DNA of 64,000 bases from Hymenobacter nivis (lineage in GTDB: Bacteria > Bacteroidota > Bacteroidia > Cytophagales > Hymenobacteraceae): assembly GCF_003149515.1 (NCBI RefSeq), contig NZ_CP029145.1, positions 3,596,001 through 3,660,000 on the forward strand, read 5' to 3'. Within the stretch, counting starts at the first letter, position 1, and every line of letters starts with the position of its first letter. The position numbers and the translations under genes were made by a program. This document shows positions 56,762 to 64,000 of the stretch, one piece after another. The notes under the pieces were generated by a model. The model ran no database searches, was not told the DNA's origin, and was given only the letters and a program-made list of their open reading frames with translations.

Positions 56762-58471
56762 ATGGATATTAACAAGCTACGGGCGGCCACGCCCGCCGAC
56801 CCCGACCCGCCCAAAACTGACCCAACCCCGCGCCCACCCGCGCCCGGTCTTACTCCGACTGACGCGGCGGCCTGGTGCTACGAACAACACACCGCCCACC
56901 ACGGCCAGCCGCCCGTTCCTGGGGGCGGCCATAACCACTGGCTAACGGGCTTCACCAAGCTTTGCAACGAACGCGGGGCCGACCTACCCGACGTGCTGGC
57001 CCTTGCCCTCGACACGGCCCCGGCCGGGCATGATACGGGCAAGATAGAGGCTACCGTAACGGGCATTTACCGCCGCGAAGCCGCCGCCCACGGTAGCAAG
57101 CCCTACACCGCCCCCGGCCAGCACGGGAGCGGCAATAAAGTGGGTTCCGATGCCTATTCCGGACAAAAGGAAAACGGCCCGGCCGCGCCCCTTCCCGACA
57201 CGTTCCCGGCGGCCGTGTACGACGCGCTACCCGACTACCTACGGCGCTGCTGTGAGCGGTTCGACGGGCACGAACGCGCCGTCATGCTGCTGGGCACGTT
57301 GGCCGTGTTGTCGGGCTGTTTCCCGGCCGTGGGCGGCACCTACGCCAAGCGCCGGTACGGGCTGAACCTGTTTGCGTTCATCATTGCCCCGGCGGCCAGC
57401 GGCAAGGGTACGCTGGGCTGGGCGCGGCGGCTGGCCCAACCGTATCACAAGATGCTGACCGATGCCAGCAAGGCCGCCCGCCTCGACTACGATGCCGACC
57501 TGGCCGCCTACAAAAACGCCGGCAAGGCAAAGGCCAGCCTGACCCCGCCGCCGGCCGCCCCGCCGCCTTACAAGCTGCTGTACTTGCCCGGCAACACTAC
57601 GGCCGCCGCCCTGCAAACGGCGCTGGCCGAAAACGACGGGCGCGGCATCATGTGCGAAACGGAAGCCGACACCCTGACCGGGGCGCTGGGGGCCGACTTC
57701 GGGAATTTCAGCGACGTGTTACGGAAAGCCTTTCAGCACGAACCCATTTCGCTGCTACGCAAAACCGACCGCCAACACCTCGACCTGGCCCGGCCCGCCC
57801 TGAGCATTGCCCTGACCGGTACCCCCGGCCAGCTCCCCCGGCTGATGCCCACGGCGGAAGATGGATTGGTGAGCCGGTTCCTGTTCTACACCTTCGCCCA
57901 AACGCCCACCTGGCAGGACGTGAGCCCCAGCGCCGGCCCGGCCCTCGACCCCTACTTTGACGCGCTGGGGCAAGAGCTAACGCGCATGATTGCGGCCGCT
58001 CCTGAAGCGCCCGACGAAGCCAGCACGTACCCCGTAGAAATTACCCTGACCCCGGCCGACTGGCAACGGGTGAACGAAGCCGGGGCCGCCGGCCTTGACG
58101 AAGCCCTGACCGTGGGCGGCGGGGCCGGCGGAAGTTCAGCCTTCCGGCTGGGGCTGATTGCCTGGCGAGTGGCCGGCCTGCTAACCGTGCTGCGCTGCTT
58201 TGAGAACGGCGAAGCGCCCGCCGGCCGGCTGCTGGCTGACCCGGTCGACGTGGGTACCGCCCTGGCTATTATGGACACGGCCCGCGCCCACGCCTTAGCC
58301 GTGCTGGCCAGTTTACCCGCCCCCGCCGGTACCGCCCACGCGGGCCGCTATGCCGCCAAAGCCGGACAGGAAGCGAAGGTGAAAGAGCTACACGCCGCCG
58401 GCCTGAGCGTTCGGGCCGTTGCCGAGTTGGTGGGCGTACCTAAATCCACGGTAAGCCGCTGGCTGGCCTAG
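56762..58471 (+). CDS. DUF3987 ATPase/helicase-like protein
   Basis: A 569-residue protein. An N-terminal part (CYEQHTAHHGQPPVPGG to about 110) resembles a primase C-terminal/PriCT-like zone. DUF3987 begins near residue 140, with Walker A FIIAPAASGKGTLGWARRL at about 204-222, the acidic IMCETEADTLTGAL as Walker B region, then FSDVLRKAFQHEPISLLRKT and ALTGTPGQLPRLMPTAEDGL. The C-terminus ends with a helix-turn-helix (AVAELVGVPKSTVSRWLA). The GTG/TTG start at 56723 would overlap the previous stop; ATG 56762 is chosen. With the BT4734-like protein it forms the replication module. Confidence 0.9.
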   Translation: MDINKLRAATPADPDPPKTDPTPRPPAPGLTPTDAAAWCYEQHTAHHGQPPVPGGGHNHWLTGFTKLCNERGADLPDVLALALDTAPAGHDTGKIEATVTGIYRREAAAHGSKPYTAPGQHGSGNKVGSDAYSGQKENGPAAPLPDTFPAAVYDALPDYLRRCCERFDGHERAVMLLGTLAVLSGCFPAVGGTYAKRRYGLNLFAFIIAPAASGKGTLGWARRLAQPYHKMLTDASKAARLDYDADLAAYKNAGKAKASLTPPPAAPPPYKLLYLPGNTTAAALQTALAENDGRGIMCETEADTLTGALGADFGNFSDVLRKAFQHEPISLLRKTDRQHLDLARPALSIALTGTPGQLPRLMPTAEDGLVSRFLFYTFAQTPTWQDVSPSAGPALDPYFDALGQELTRMIAAAPEAPDEASTYPVEITLTPADWQRVNEAGAAGLDEALTVGGGAGGSSAFRLGLIAWRVAGLLTVLRCFENGEAPAGRLLADPVDVGTALAIMDTARAHALAVLASLPAPAGTAHAGRYAAKAGQEAKVKELHAAGLSVRAVAELVGVPKSTVSRWLA

Positions 58472-58522
58472 TGTCCCATTTGTCCCACGTCCCAAAAACG
58501 GGACGGGACACTTTTGGGACAC
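58471..58522. repeat. TGTCCC/GGGACA cluster downstream of DUF3987
   Basis: Three forward copies (GTCCCA-type at 58473, 58482, 58489) and three inverted copies (GGGAC at 58500, 58505, 58516) of the same hexamer lie in 52 bases, directly after the replication gene. Candidate replication origin, iteron set or packaging site of the element. Confidence 0.55.
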
Positions 58523-58677
58523 TAATTCTAAACCCCCCGAATTGGTGGTATTTGAAACCGCCCTACCCCGCCGGTACACTTTCGGGCCACCAATCCAAAA
58601 CTGGATTCTGCCCTCGCTAAAAGCAAAACAGCTTTCTGCCCCCTCACCAATTCAACACTGAATCCAGCACCCATCCC

Positions 58678-59574
58678 ATGCGACAGTTTATTTTAGAAAC
58701 CATCAAGGCCGAAACCCCGCTGGCCCACCTGTTCAACGCTTACATGAAAGGGCTTTCCACGGTGGAAATATTCAGTACGCCCCGCGAATCCATGCGCCTG
58801 TGCCGGGAGCTGTTCACCGCCGCCCCCCCGGCCAGTAGCAGACGGGAAGCCAACGCGGAACCGCCCGCCCTTTCCATTGTGAGCCAAGCCCAACGCTACT
58901 ACGAGCTAACGGTACTGAGCAACGCCCTGAACGCCCTACACGGCCACGTACAAGGCGCGGCCGACCTGCTGGCCACGTTCTTCACTGACTACGGCGGCGA
59001 CCTGCTGGCCTATGCCACCGCCAACCGTCGGCACCTGCTGAACGAGTACGGCGACGGGGAAGAGGCCGACTGGTACCACACCGGCACGGGCGACCCCGAC
59101 GCGGGCGAAGGGTGGGAAGTAACCGACACCACCGACCCCGCCCGCCTCGCTGAGTATAGCCTACACCGGGAGCTGGCCCGATTCTTTCCCGACCCCGAAA
59201 GCCACGGGGAATATATCGGCACCAGCGGGCCGGAAGACTTCGCCCGGTACACGGCCAGCGTCGCCAATCAAACGGCCTACTGTATCCGCAAGATGTTTGC
59301 CGCCGTGGCCCACGTCGACATACCCCTCTATCGGCCAGATGAAACCGGCCAGATGATACCCATCCCGGTAATTGACCAAATAGAGCGGGAGCTGAATGAG
59401 GACGTAGCCAACGAACGGCTGGCCGGTTATTTCTGCGCTGTGCTGAACGCGGGCCAACAGTTGGCCGTGCTACACGCCACCATGCCGCCCGATGACCTAC
59501 GCGGCTACCGGGTGCTACGGGAGTGCCTGAATAGTATGCTGGCCGTGGAGATGGCAGCCCACCCGCCGTTTTAG
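58678..59574 (+). CDS. Unknown element protein, 298 residues
   Basis: A 298-residue, mostly helical soluble protein with no recognised family. It contains KAETPLAHLFNAYMKGLSTV, QRYYELTVLSNALNALHGHV, an acidic stretch DGEEADWYHTGTGDPDAGEG and EPSxxGEYIGTSGPEDFARY-like sequence. Located between the replication module and TerS. By position it may regulate or redirect phage packaging, but nothing in the sequence proves that. Confidence 0.65.
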   Translation: MRQFILETIKAETPLAHLFNAYMKGLSTVEIFSTPRESMRLCRELFTAAPPASSRREANAEPPALSIVSQAQRYYELTVLSNALNALHGHVQGAADLLATFFTDYGGDLLAYATANRRHLLNEYGDGEEADWYHTGTGDPDAGEGWEVTDTTDPARLAEYSLHRELARFFPDPESHGEYIGTSGPEDFARYTASVANQTAYCIRKMFAAVAHVDIPLYRPDETGQMIPIPVIDQIERELNEDVANERLAGYFCAVLNAGQQLAVLHATMPPDDLRGYRVLRECLNSMLAVEMAAHPPF

Positions 59575-59725
59575 GGGCGGGGGGTAGGGGGTCAACTTCT
59601 TAAACGATACCACCCTGGGAAACCAATGTATCCCCCCAAAAAGACATACGTGCATAATTCAACCCCCAAAAGTTAGGGCCGCTTTCTTGCTTTAACCTTG
59701 CTTTTTTCACCTAACCCCTTCTGTT

Positions 59726-60208
59726 ATGGCTGCTGGCCGACCTCTGAAACCCACCGCATTAAAAAGGCTTGGCGGCACGTTGCAGCTGTGCCGCACCAAC
59801 GCCCACGAACCCGTGTCGGCCGTGCTGCTACCCACCCCGCCCGCCTGGCTGAGCGACAAGGCCCGGCAATACTGGGCCGAAATCGGGGCCGTACTGCTGG
59901 ACATGAAGCTGTGCACCGTCGCCGACGGGCCGGCGCTGCAACTGCTGACCGAAACGCTGGCCGAATGGGCGGAAGCCCGCCAAGCCGTGCACACCAAAGG
60001 GCTTGTCTACGAAACGAAAATGGTAACCGGCGACATCATGCAGCGCCCCGTGCCAGAAGTGGCAATTGCCTCCGATGCCATGAAGCGGAGCTTGCGGATG
60101 CTGGCCGAATTCGGGCTGACCCCGGCCAGTAGGGGAAAGGTTTCCGCCTTGGGAGACGACGACGGCCTTGACCCCTTCGCCCAAATGCTGGAAGATATGA
60201 AAGGATAA
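59726..60208 (+). CDS. P27-family phage terminase small subunit
   Basis: A 160-residue P27-type small terminase. It starts MAAGRPLKPTALKRLGGTLQ and continues LCRTNAHEP, which is the typical P27 opening (A.GRP.KPTalK.L.Gt..). Then PAWLSDKARQYWAEIGAVLL, DGPALQLLTETLAEWAEA and AIASDAMKRSLRMLAEFGLT follow the family, with a C-terminal PxxR-like segment. TerS recognises phage DNA and delivers it to TerL. No TerL, portal or capsid gene follows; the gene is closed by a strong terminator, so it depends on another phage's packaging motor. Confidence 0.92.
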   Translation: MAAGRPLKPTALKRLGGTLQLCRTNAHEPVSAVLLPTPPAWLSDKARQYWAEIGAVLLDMKLCTVADGPALQLLTETLAEWAEARQAVHTKGLVYETKMVTGDIMQRPVPEVAIASDAMKRSLRMLAEFGLTPASRGKVSALGDDDGLDPFAQMLEDMKG

Positions 60209-60233
60209 CACGGCCTTGTGCCCCCGTCCACGA

Positions 60234-60274
60234 AAAAGCCCCGCGCCCTCACTGCTGAGGAACGCGGGGCTTTT
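60234..60274. terminator. Terminator after TerS
   Basis: AAAAAGCCCCGCG pairs with CGCGGGGCTTTT, with an inner CCTCA/TGAGG helix. A T-run follows on the plus strand. It lies 25 bases after the TerS stop. Confidence 0.85.
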
Positions 60275-60460
60275 GCCGTTGGGTCGAGCTGGCAACTACA
60301 AACCTGGCGGGCTGATGCAAATATACGCGGGCCGGCTCTGCTGATTCTCCCTTATCCATCCGGCAAAACGAGCGGCTGGGCCCGGCCCTAAAGCGGGCGC
60401 TTCATTCTATCGAACGGCGGGGCGTTATTACTGCCACGTTGGTAGGGGGTCGGCTGAATT

Positions 60461-60485
60461 TGTCCTATGAAGTGTCCTATGGACA
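60461..60485. promoter_or_regulatory. TGTCCTA repeat pair, right end
   Basis: TGTCCTAT at 60461-60468 and 60473-60480 have the same 12-base spacing as the pair at 52104 and 52116 near the left end, followed by an inverted ATGGACA. Consistent with matching arm-type sites at both ends. Confidence 0.6.
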
Positions 60486-60489
60486 AAAG

Positions 60490-60522
60490 AAAAGGCCGTT
60501 TCCAATATGGAAACGGCCTTTT
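60490..60522. terminator. tRNA-Met terminator
   Basis: AAAAGGCCGTTTCCA and TGGAAACGGCCTTTT form a perfect stem just downstream (minus strand) of the tRNA. A similar but mismatched copy is at 51926-51959. Confidence 0.8.
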
Positions 60523-60525
60523 AGG

Positions 60526-60539
<14 letters not shown>
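60511..60539. mobile_element. Right attachment site (29-bp core)
   Basis: Identical to 51948-51976. It covers the last 14 bases of the tRNA-Met gene and 15 bases downstream, so the insertion restored a full tRNA. Confidence 0.88.
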
Positions 60540-60598
<59 letters not shown>

Positions 60599-60713
60599 CT
60601 GTTTGTAATACAAAGGTAATACAAATTTTAAGAAAAGCGGCAAAATGTGCGCAATTGGCGCGGCGGCCAGGCCGAGACGGTGAGTATCAGCGCGAAAAAA
60701 TGCAACAACGGGG

Positions 60714-62018
60714 ATGAAGCGGCTATTTTTGCGGGTCTTTTCGTCGTTTATGCCCGCTCCTAGCTCTTCGCCCCGCCCCGCCGCCCTGGGTTTTATTTTC
60801 GTCACCGTACTCATCGACGTCATTGGGTTGGGTATCATCATTCCGGTGCTGCCCAAGCTGCTGGAGCAGCTCACGGGCGAGGGCATCAGCCGGGTGTCGT
60901 TGTATGCGGGGTGGCTGTCGTTTGCTTACGCGGGGGCCCAGTTTGTGTGCGCGCCGGTGGTGGGGGCCCTCAGCGACCGGCTGGGGCGGCGGCCGGTGCT
61001 GCTGGCCGCGTTACTGGGCCTGGGGCTTGATTACGTGTTTCTTAGCTTCGCGCCCACGCTGGCCTGGCTATTTGTGGGCCGGGTGCTGGCGGGCATCACG
61101 GGGGCCAGCTTCACCACGGCCACGGCCTACATCGCCGACATCAGCACGCCCGAAAAGCGCAGCCAGAACTTTGGCTTGGTGGGGGCGGCCTTTGGGGTGG
61201 GCTTCATCATCGGGCCGGCACTGGGCGGATTGCTGGCTACCTGGGGGGCCCGGGTGCCGTTCATGGCCGCGGCGGTCCTGAGCCTGGTTAACTTCTGCTA
61301 CGGCTACTTCGTGCTGCCCGAGTCGTTGCCCGCCGAGCGGCGGCGGCCCTTTGCTTGGGCCCGCGCCAACCCTGTGGCCTCGCTGCTGCGGCTGGGGCGC
61401 TACCCGGTCATCCTGGGGCTGGTGGCCTCGCTGGTGCTCATCTACTTGGCGGGCTCGGCCACGCAGTCTGTCTGGACGTTCTACACCATTTATAAGTTTG
61501 GCTGGGGCACTAAGCTGGTGGGCTACTCGCTGGGCGCAGTGGGTTTGTTTACGGCCCTGGTGCAGGGCGGGCTGGTGCGGGTGGCCATCCCGAAGCTAGG
61601 GGCCCCGCGCGCCATTGTGGTGGGGCTGCTGTGCTACGCAGTTGGTTTTGTGCTGTTTGCCTTCGCCACGCGGGGCTGGATGATGTTCGCCTTTTTAGTG
61701 CCGTATTGCCTGGGCGGCATTGCGGGGCCGGCGTTGCAGGGCACCATTTCGGGCCAGGTGCCGCCCACCGAGCAGGGCGAGCTGCAAGGGGCCCTCACCA
61801 GCCTCATCAGCCTTACCGGCGTGGCGGGACCCCTGCTGATGACGCACTTGTTCGCCGCTTTCACCGGGCCCGGGGCCCCGGTCGAATTTCCAGGGGCCCC
61901 GTTTGTGCTCGGGGCCGTGCTCACGGTGGCCAGCGCCGCCTTGGCTGTGCGCACGCTGCGCAAATACCCCGCAGCTACTGCGGCGGCCACTGGCCCGGTA
62001 ACCGCCGCGCTGCACTAA
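60714..62018 (+). CDS. MFS drug exporter, TetA-like
   Basis: A 434-residue 12-TM MFS antiporter of the TCR/Tet group. After a short basic N-terminus it has [20 protein letters not shown], the loop motif [40 protein letters not shown] and [20 protein letters not shown]. Such pumps export tetracyclines or other small compounds; family resemblance does not establish resistance. It lies outside the integrated element, about 115 bases beyond the tRNA. ATG 60714 is used, with 60750 as an alternative. Confidence 0.88.
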   Translation: MKRLFLRVFSSFMPAPSSSPRPAALGFIFVTVLIDVIGLGIIIPVLPKLLEQLTGEGISRVSLYAGWLSFAYAGAQFVCAPVVGALSDRLGRRPVLLAALLGLGLDYVFLSFAPTLAWLFVGRVLAGITGASFTTATAYIADISTPEKRSQNFGLVGAAFGVGFIIGPALGGLLATWGARVPFMAAAVLSLVNFCYGYFVLPESLPAERRRPFAWARANPVASLLRLGRYPVILGLVASLVLIYLAGSATQSVWTFYTIYKFGWGTKLVGYSLGAVGLFTALVQGGLVRVAIPKLGAPRAIVVGLLCYAVGFVLFAFATRGWMMFAFLVPYCLGGIAGPALQGTISGQVPPTEQGELQGALTSLISLTGVAGPLLMTHLFAAFTGPGAPVEFPGAPFVLGAVLTVASAALAVRTLRKYPAATAAATGPVTAALH

Positions 62019-62246
62019 TTCTGGAGAAGACTCATTTTTGCTGTCCTGCTATCCTATTTTATCCATTTAGAATAGTGGTCTAAAGTGGGGTGATTCGGCG
62101 ACTTTTTCCGTCGTCGGACCACTCTTGCGCTGACCCGGAGCCGCTGTTCTTTTGGTAAGAGCAGCCTGACGAAGCCCTTCGGGTAATTCGCTGGACCATG
62201 CCGTCTTAGACCACTGCCATCCGTCTTTATATCTATACCTGATGCC

Positions 62247-62630
62247 ATGCCCTTGCTTGACGTCGTGCATCGCGCCGACCTCGGCATCCTGTTGGGCCGC
62301 TGGGGCTACCAGCCCGATCCGGTGGCCCTGCCCGCCGCCTACGCGCACCTCACGGCCCACGCCCACGCCGCCAATTGCCGCTACTGGCTACAGGACATCC
62401 GCCGCCGTGCCTCCAACGACCCGTCCATCACCGCGCGGCTGGGCCCTCAGTTGTGCGTGGCCTACCTCACCAGCCCGGCCCTGCACCAGTCGATTCGCGA
62501 AGCTCCCGGCTTTGCCGACGTGGACGCCTACGCGGGCCGGCCGTTCGCAGTGGCCTTCTTTAGCGACGAGGGCGCGGCCGTGGCGTGGCTGCACGCGCAG
62601 CAGCAAAGCCAGGGCGTAGCGGGCGGGTAA
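62247..62630 (+). CDS. Unknown protein, 127 residues
   Basis: A 127-residue protein without certain family. It contains HRADLGILLGRWGYQPDPVA, NCRYWLQDIRRRASNDPSIT, LCVAYLTSPALHQSIREAPG and VAFFSDEGAAVAWLHAQQ. This alternation of strand and helix resembles small STAS/SEC14-like proteins common in Hymenobacter relatives, in which RWxxDxRRR-like and FxDExAAxxWL segments recur. No enzymatic residue pattern is seen. Confidence 0.6.
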   Translation: MPLLDVVHRADLGILLGRWGYQPDPVALPAAYAHLTAHAHAANCRYWLQDIRRRASNDPSITARLGPQLCVAYLTSPALHQSIREAPGFADVDAYAGRPFAVAFFSDEGAAVAWLHAQQQSQGVAGG

Positions 62631-62635
62631 AATTA

Positions 62636-62850
62636 GAATTAATTAAAAATTAAAAATGATGGTTCTTGGAGGCTTTTAGTGGAGCTGAGGCAACTTGAGC
62701 ATTTATTGTGGCATAAATTACTGAAATTAAATAGGTTATGATTCATTGCTTATCCGCTAGGTAACTGCTCCACTAAAAATCTCTAAGAACCAAAATGATG
62801 AATTAAAAACTTGGCCGTCAGATTTTTAATTCATCATTTTTAATTAATTC
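62636..62850. repeat. AT-rich palindrome split by a MITE
   Basis: With the MITE and one TSD removed, GAATTAATTAAAAATTAAAA followed by ATGATGAATTAAAAA pairs with ATTTTTAATTCATCATTTTT followed by AATTAATTC around a short CTTGGCCGTCAG loop. The palindrome was present before the insertion. Confidence 0.75.
62661..62791. mobile_element. 131-bp MITE with 8-bp target duplication
   Basis: Terminal inverted repeats GGTTCTTGGAGGCTTTTAGT and, on the other side, the complement GGTTCTTAGAGATTTTTAGT (25 bases, four mismatches). AAAATGAT is present directly on both sides (62653-62660 and 62792-62799). There is no coding capacity. An 8-bp TSD fits several transposase families; the parent is not in the window. 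Confidence 0.82.
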
Positions 62851-63047
62851 CGAAGAATGCACTGGCTCGGCAACCGCCACCCAAGGCGTTGCTGGGGAAA
62901 TTACTGGGCCCCCAGCGCGTGGTGGCGGTGCGGGCCAGGGCCAGCCAGGAAAACAACCCAGGCAGCCCCCGGTAAGCCGCTTGCGCTTGGCCCGTGAATG
63001 CCCGATTGGGCCAGCTATAAAAATATTTTTGGTACGGGAGATACTTA

Positions 63048-63083
63048 TTACGATTGTTTCGTAGATTTACGAAACAATCGTAA
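63048..63083. promoter_or_regulatory. BlaI-type operator (16-bp dyad)
   Basis: TTACGATTGTTTCGTA and TACGAAACAATCGTAA are exact 16-base complements separated by four bases. The right arm ends 9 bases before the repressor start codon. Size and position fit a BlaI/MecI dimer operator and autoregulation. Confidence 0.8.
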
Positions 63084-63092
63084 TACGACCTG

Positions 63093-63467
63093 ATGGAACG
63101 CCTTACCCAACCCGAAGAAGATGCCCTACTGGCCCTGTGGCCCCTGCCCGGCGGGGCTTTTGTGAAGGACGTGCTCGACGGCCTGCCCGCCCCGCGCCCG
63201 CCCTATACCACCCTGGCCAGCACCCTGCGCAACCTGGAGCGCAAGGGCTACGTGCACGCCGAGAAGCTCGGCAACTCCTTTCGCTTCAGTACCTTGGTGT
63301 CGGCCGAAGATTACCAGCGCCGCTCGCTGGGAGCTCTGGTGAAGGAGCACTTCCGCGATTCATATAAGGAGCTGGTGTCCTTTTTTGCGAAGGAGGAAAA
63401 GATCAGCGCCGCCGATTTGCAGGACATTCTCCGCCTCATCGAGGGCGGCGATAAAAAGGCCGAGTAG
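63093..63467 (+). CDS. BlaI/MecI/CopY-family repressor
   Basis: A 124-residue winged-helix repressor. LTQPEEDALLALWPLPGGAF, PPYTTLASTLRNLERKGYVH and the dimerisation helices KEHFRDSYKELVSFFAKEEK, plus LQDILRLIEGG at the end, match the BlaI/MecI family. Its target should be the dyad at 63048-63083. Two bases after its stop a BlaR1/M56 sensor begins, so it is the repressor of a signal-transduction pair that responds to beta-lactam or envelope stress. Which genes it controls beyond itself lies outside the window. Confidence 0.92.
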   Translation: MERLTQPEEDALLALWPLPGGAFVKDVLDGLPAPRPPYTTLASTLRNLERKGYVHAEKLGNSFRFSTLVSAEDYQRRSLGALVKEHFRDSYKELVSFFAKEEKISAADLQDILRLIEGGDKKAE

Positions 63468-63469
63468 CC

Positions 63470-64000
63470 ATGCCGTCCGCGCCCCTGCTTTACTTGCTCA
63501 AGGCCCACGCGGTGCTGCTGCTGTTTGCGGCGGCCTACTCCGGGCTGCTGCGCCCGCTCACCTTCTTCGCTCTCAACCGGGCGTACCTGGCGTTTGCGCT
63601 GCTGTTTGCCGCCGCCTACCCGGCCCTGCCCATGCCCGCGCTGTGGCCGGCCGCCGCCCCGGGCCCCGCCGTGGCCTGGGTGCTGGCCGAATTGCCCCCT
63701 GGGGTCCCCGCGGCGGCGCTGCCCGCTCCGGGGCCCGACTGGCCGGCGTGGTTACTGGCCGGCTACGCCGCTGGCGCGGCGCTATTGCTGGGCCGCCTGC
63801 TGATGCAGCTGCTGTCGCTGGCGCGGCTGCACCGGCAGGCCCGCTCCGCCGGGGCTTCCGGCGGCGTGGCGTACCGGCAATTGGCTGGCGGGGGCGGCCC
63901 GTTTTCGTTTGGCCGCACCATCTACCTCGACCCGGCCCAGCACCCAGCCCCCACCGAGCTAGCTGCGGTGCTGGCCCACGAGCAGGCCCATGTGCGCCAG
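63470..64000 (+). CDS. BlaR1-like M56 metallopeptidase, partial
   Basis: The N-terminal 177 residues of a membrane-embedded zinc protease of the M56/BlaR1 family, cut by the window end. Membrane helices lie at about residues 8-28, 38-52 and 95-120. The zinc motif is seen as AVLAHEQAHVRQ (HEQAH, about residues 170-174), with the preceding FSFGRTIYLDP, the usual M56 strand. It should cleave the BlaI repressor on sensing its signal. It starts two bases after the repressor. Confidence 0.88.
   Translation, partial: MPSAPLLYLLKAHAVLLLFAAAYSGLLRPLTFFALNRAYLAFALLFAAAYPALPMPALWPAAAPGPAVAWVLAELPPGVPAAALPAPGPDWPAWLLAGYAAGAALLLGRLLMQLLSLARLHRQARSAGASGGVAYRQLAGGGGPFSFGRTIYLDPAQHPAPTELAAVLAHEQAHVRQ

Larger units (their letters stand above)
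60209..60525. other. Right border of the element
   Basis: Contains the TerS terminator, a pair of TGTCCTAT motifs, and the right att core. No gene supported. Confidence 0.7.
62631..63092. other. Repeat-rich intergenic region
   Basis: Holds the palindrome, the MITE and the BlaI operator. Positions 62851-63040 show no gene or repeat that I can support. Confidence 0.5.

Noticed and set aside
60714..62018. MFS pump as cargo of the integrated element
   Set aside because: It lies outside the right att core, beyond the tRNA.
62074..62215. Possible 142-bp MITE with 10-bp inverted ends AGTGGTCTAA/TTAGACCACT
   Set aside because: The inverted ends are short and no flanking duplication is visible, so it is not called as an element.

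Overview
The window looks like chromosome of a high-GC Bacteroidota of the Hymenobacteraceae type. Supporting signs are GC-rich coding sequence, a type IX secretion C-terminal sorting domain, a Bacteroidetes-type tyrosine recombinase, BT4734-like and DUF3987 proteins, a TAnnTTTG-like promoter box and a very frequent GGGGCCCC word. Genus-level assignment is inference.

Layout. Positions 1-9140 hold unrelated single genes: two DUF433 proteins, a DUF5694 lipoprotein, a rhodanese lipoprotein, a GNAT acetyltransferase, a bestrophin, an amidohydrolase, a fatty-acid desaturase and a TPM protein, separated by palindromes and a short GC-rich repeat. Positions 9445-40451 are a large exopolysaccharide locus: two flippases, Wza-like export lipoprotein, Wzc-like tyrosine kinase, one Wzy/ligase, seven glycosyltransferases of the GT2, GT4 and related types, a WecG-type transferase, the initiating undecaprenyl-phosphate sugar phosphotransferase, a GMC oxidoreductase with an aldo/keto reductase, and secreted beta-helix proteins, one a 1247-residue T9SS cargo. 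Two DUF937/OmpA-type and lipoprotein genes sit inside it, as do broken remnants of a beta-helix gene and of a polysaccharide deacetylase. Positions 40830-51698 hold an MFS exporter, glutamate synthase (gltB, gltD), a strikingly AT-rich nuclease-like gene, a HAD phosphatase and an SDR.

Positions 51948-60539 are an integrated mobile element of about 8.6 kb. It lies between 29-bp direct repeats that overlap the 3' end of a tRNA-Met gene. It encodes an integrase at one end, a small HTH protein, a BT4734-like primase-fold protein, a DUF3987 ATPase, several unknown proteins, and a P27-type small terminase at the other end. There is no large terminase, capsid, tail or conjugation gene. This is the layout expected of a phage satellite (PICI-like), and it is the most interesting object in the window.

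Positions 60600-64000 carry a Tet-type MFS pump, an unknown protein, a 131-bp MITE with an 8-bp target duplication nested in an older palindrome, and a BlaI-type repressor with a 16-bp dyad operator followed by the start of a BlaR1/M56 sensor protease, which runs off the window.
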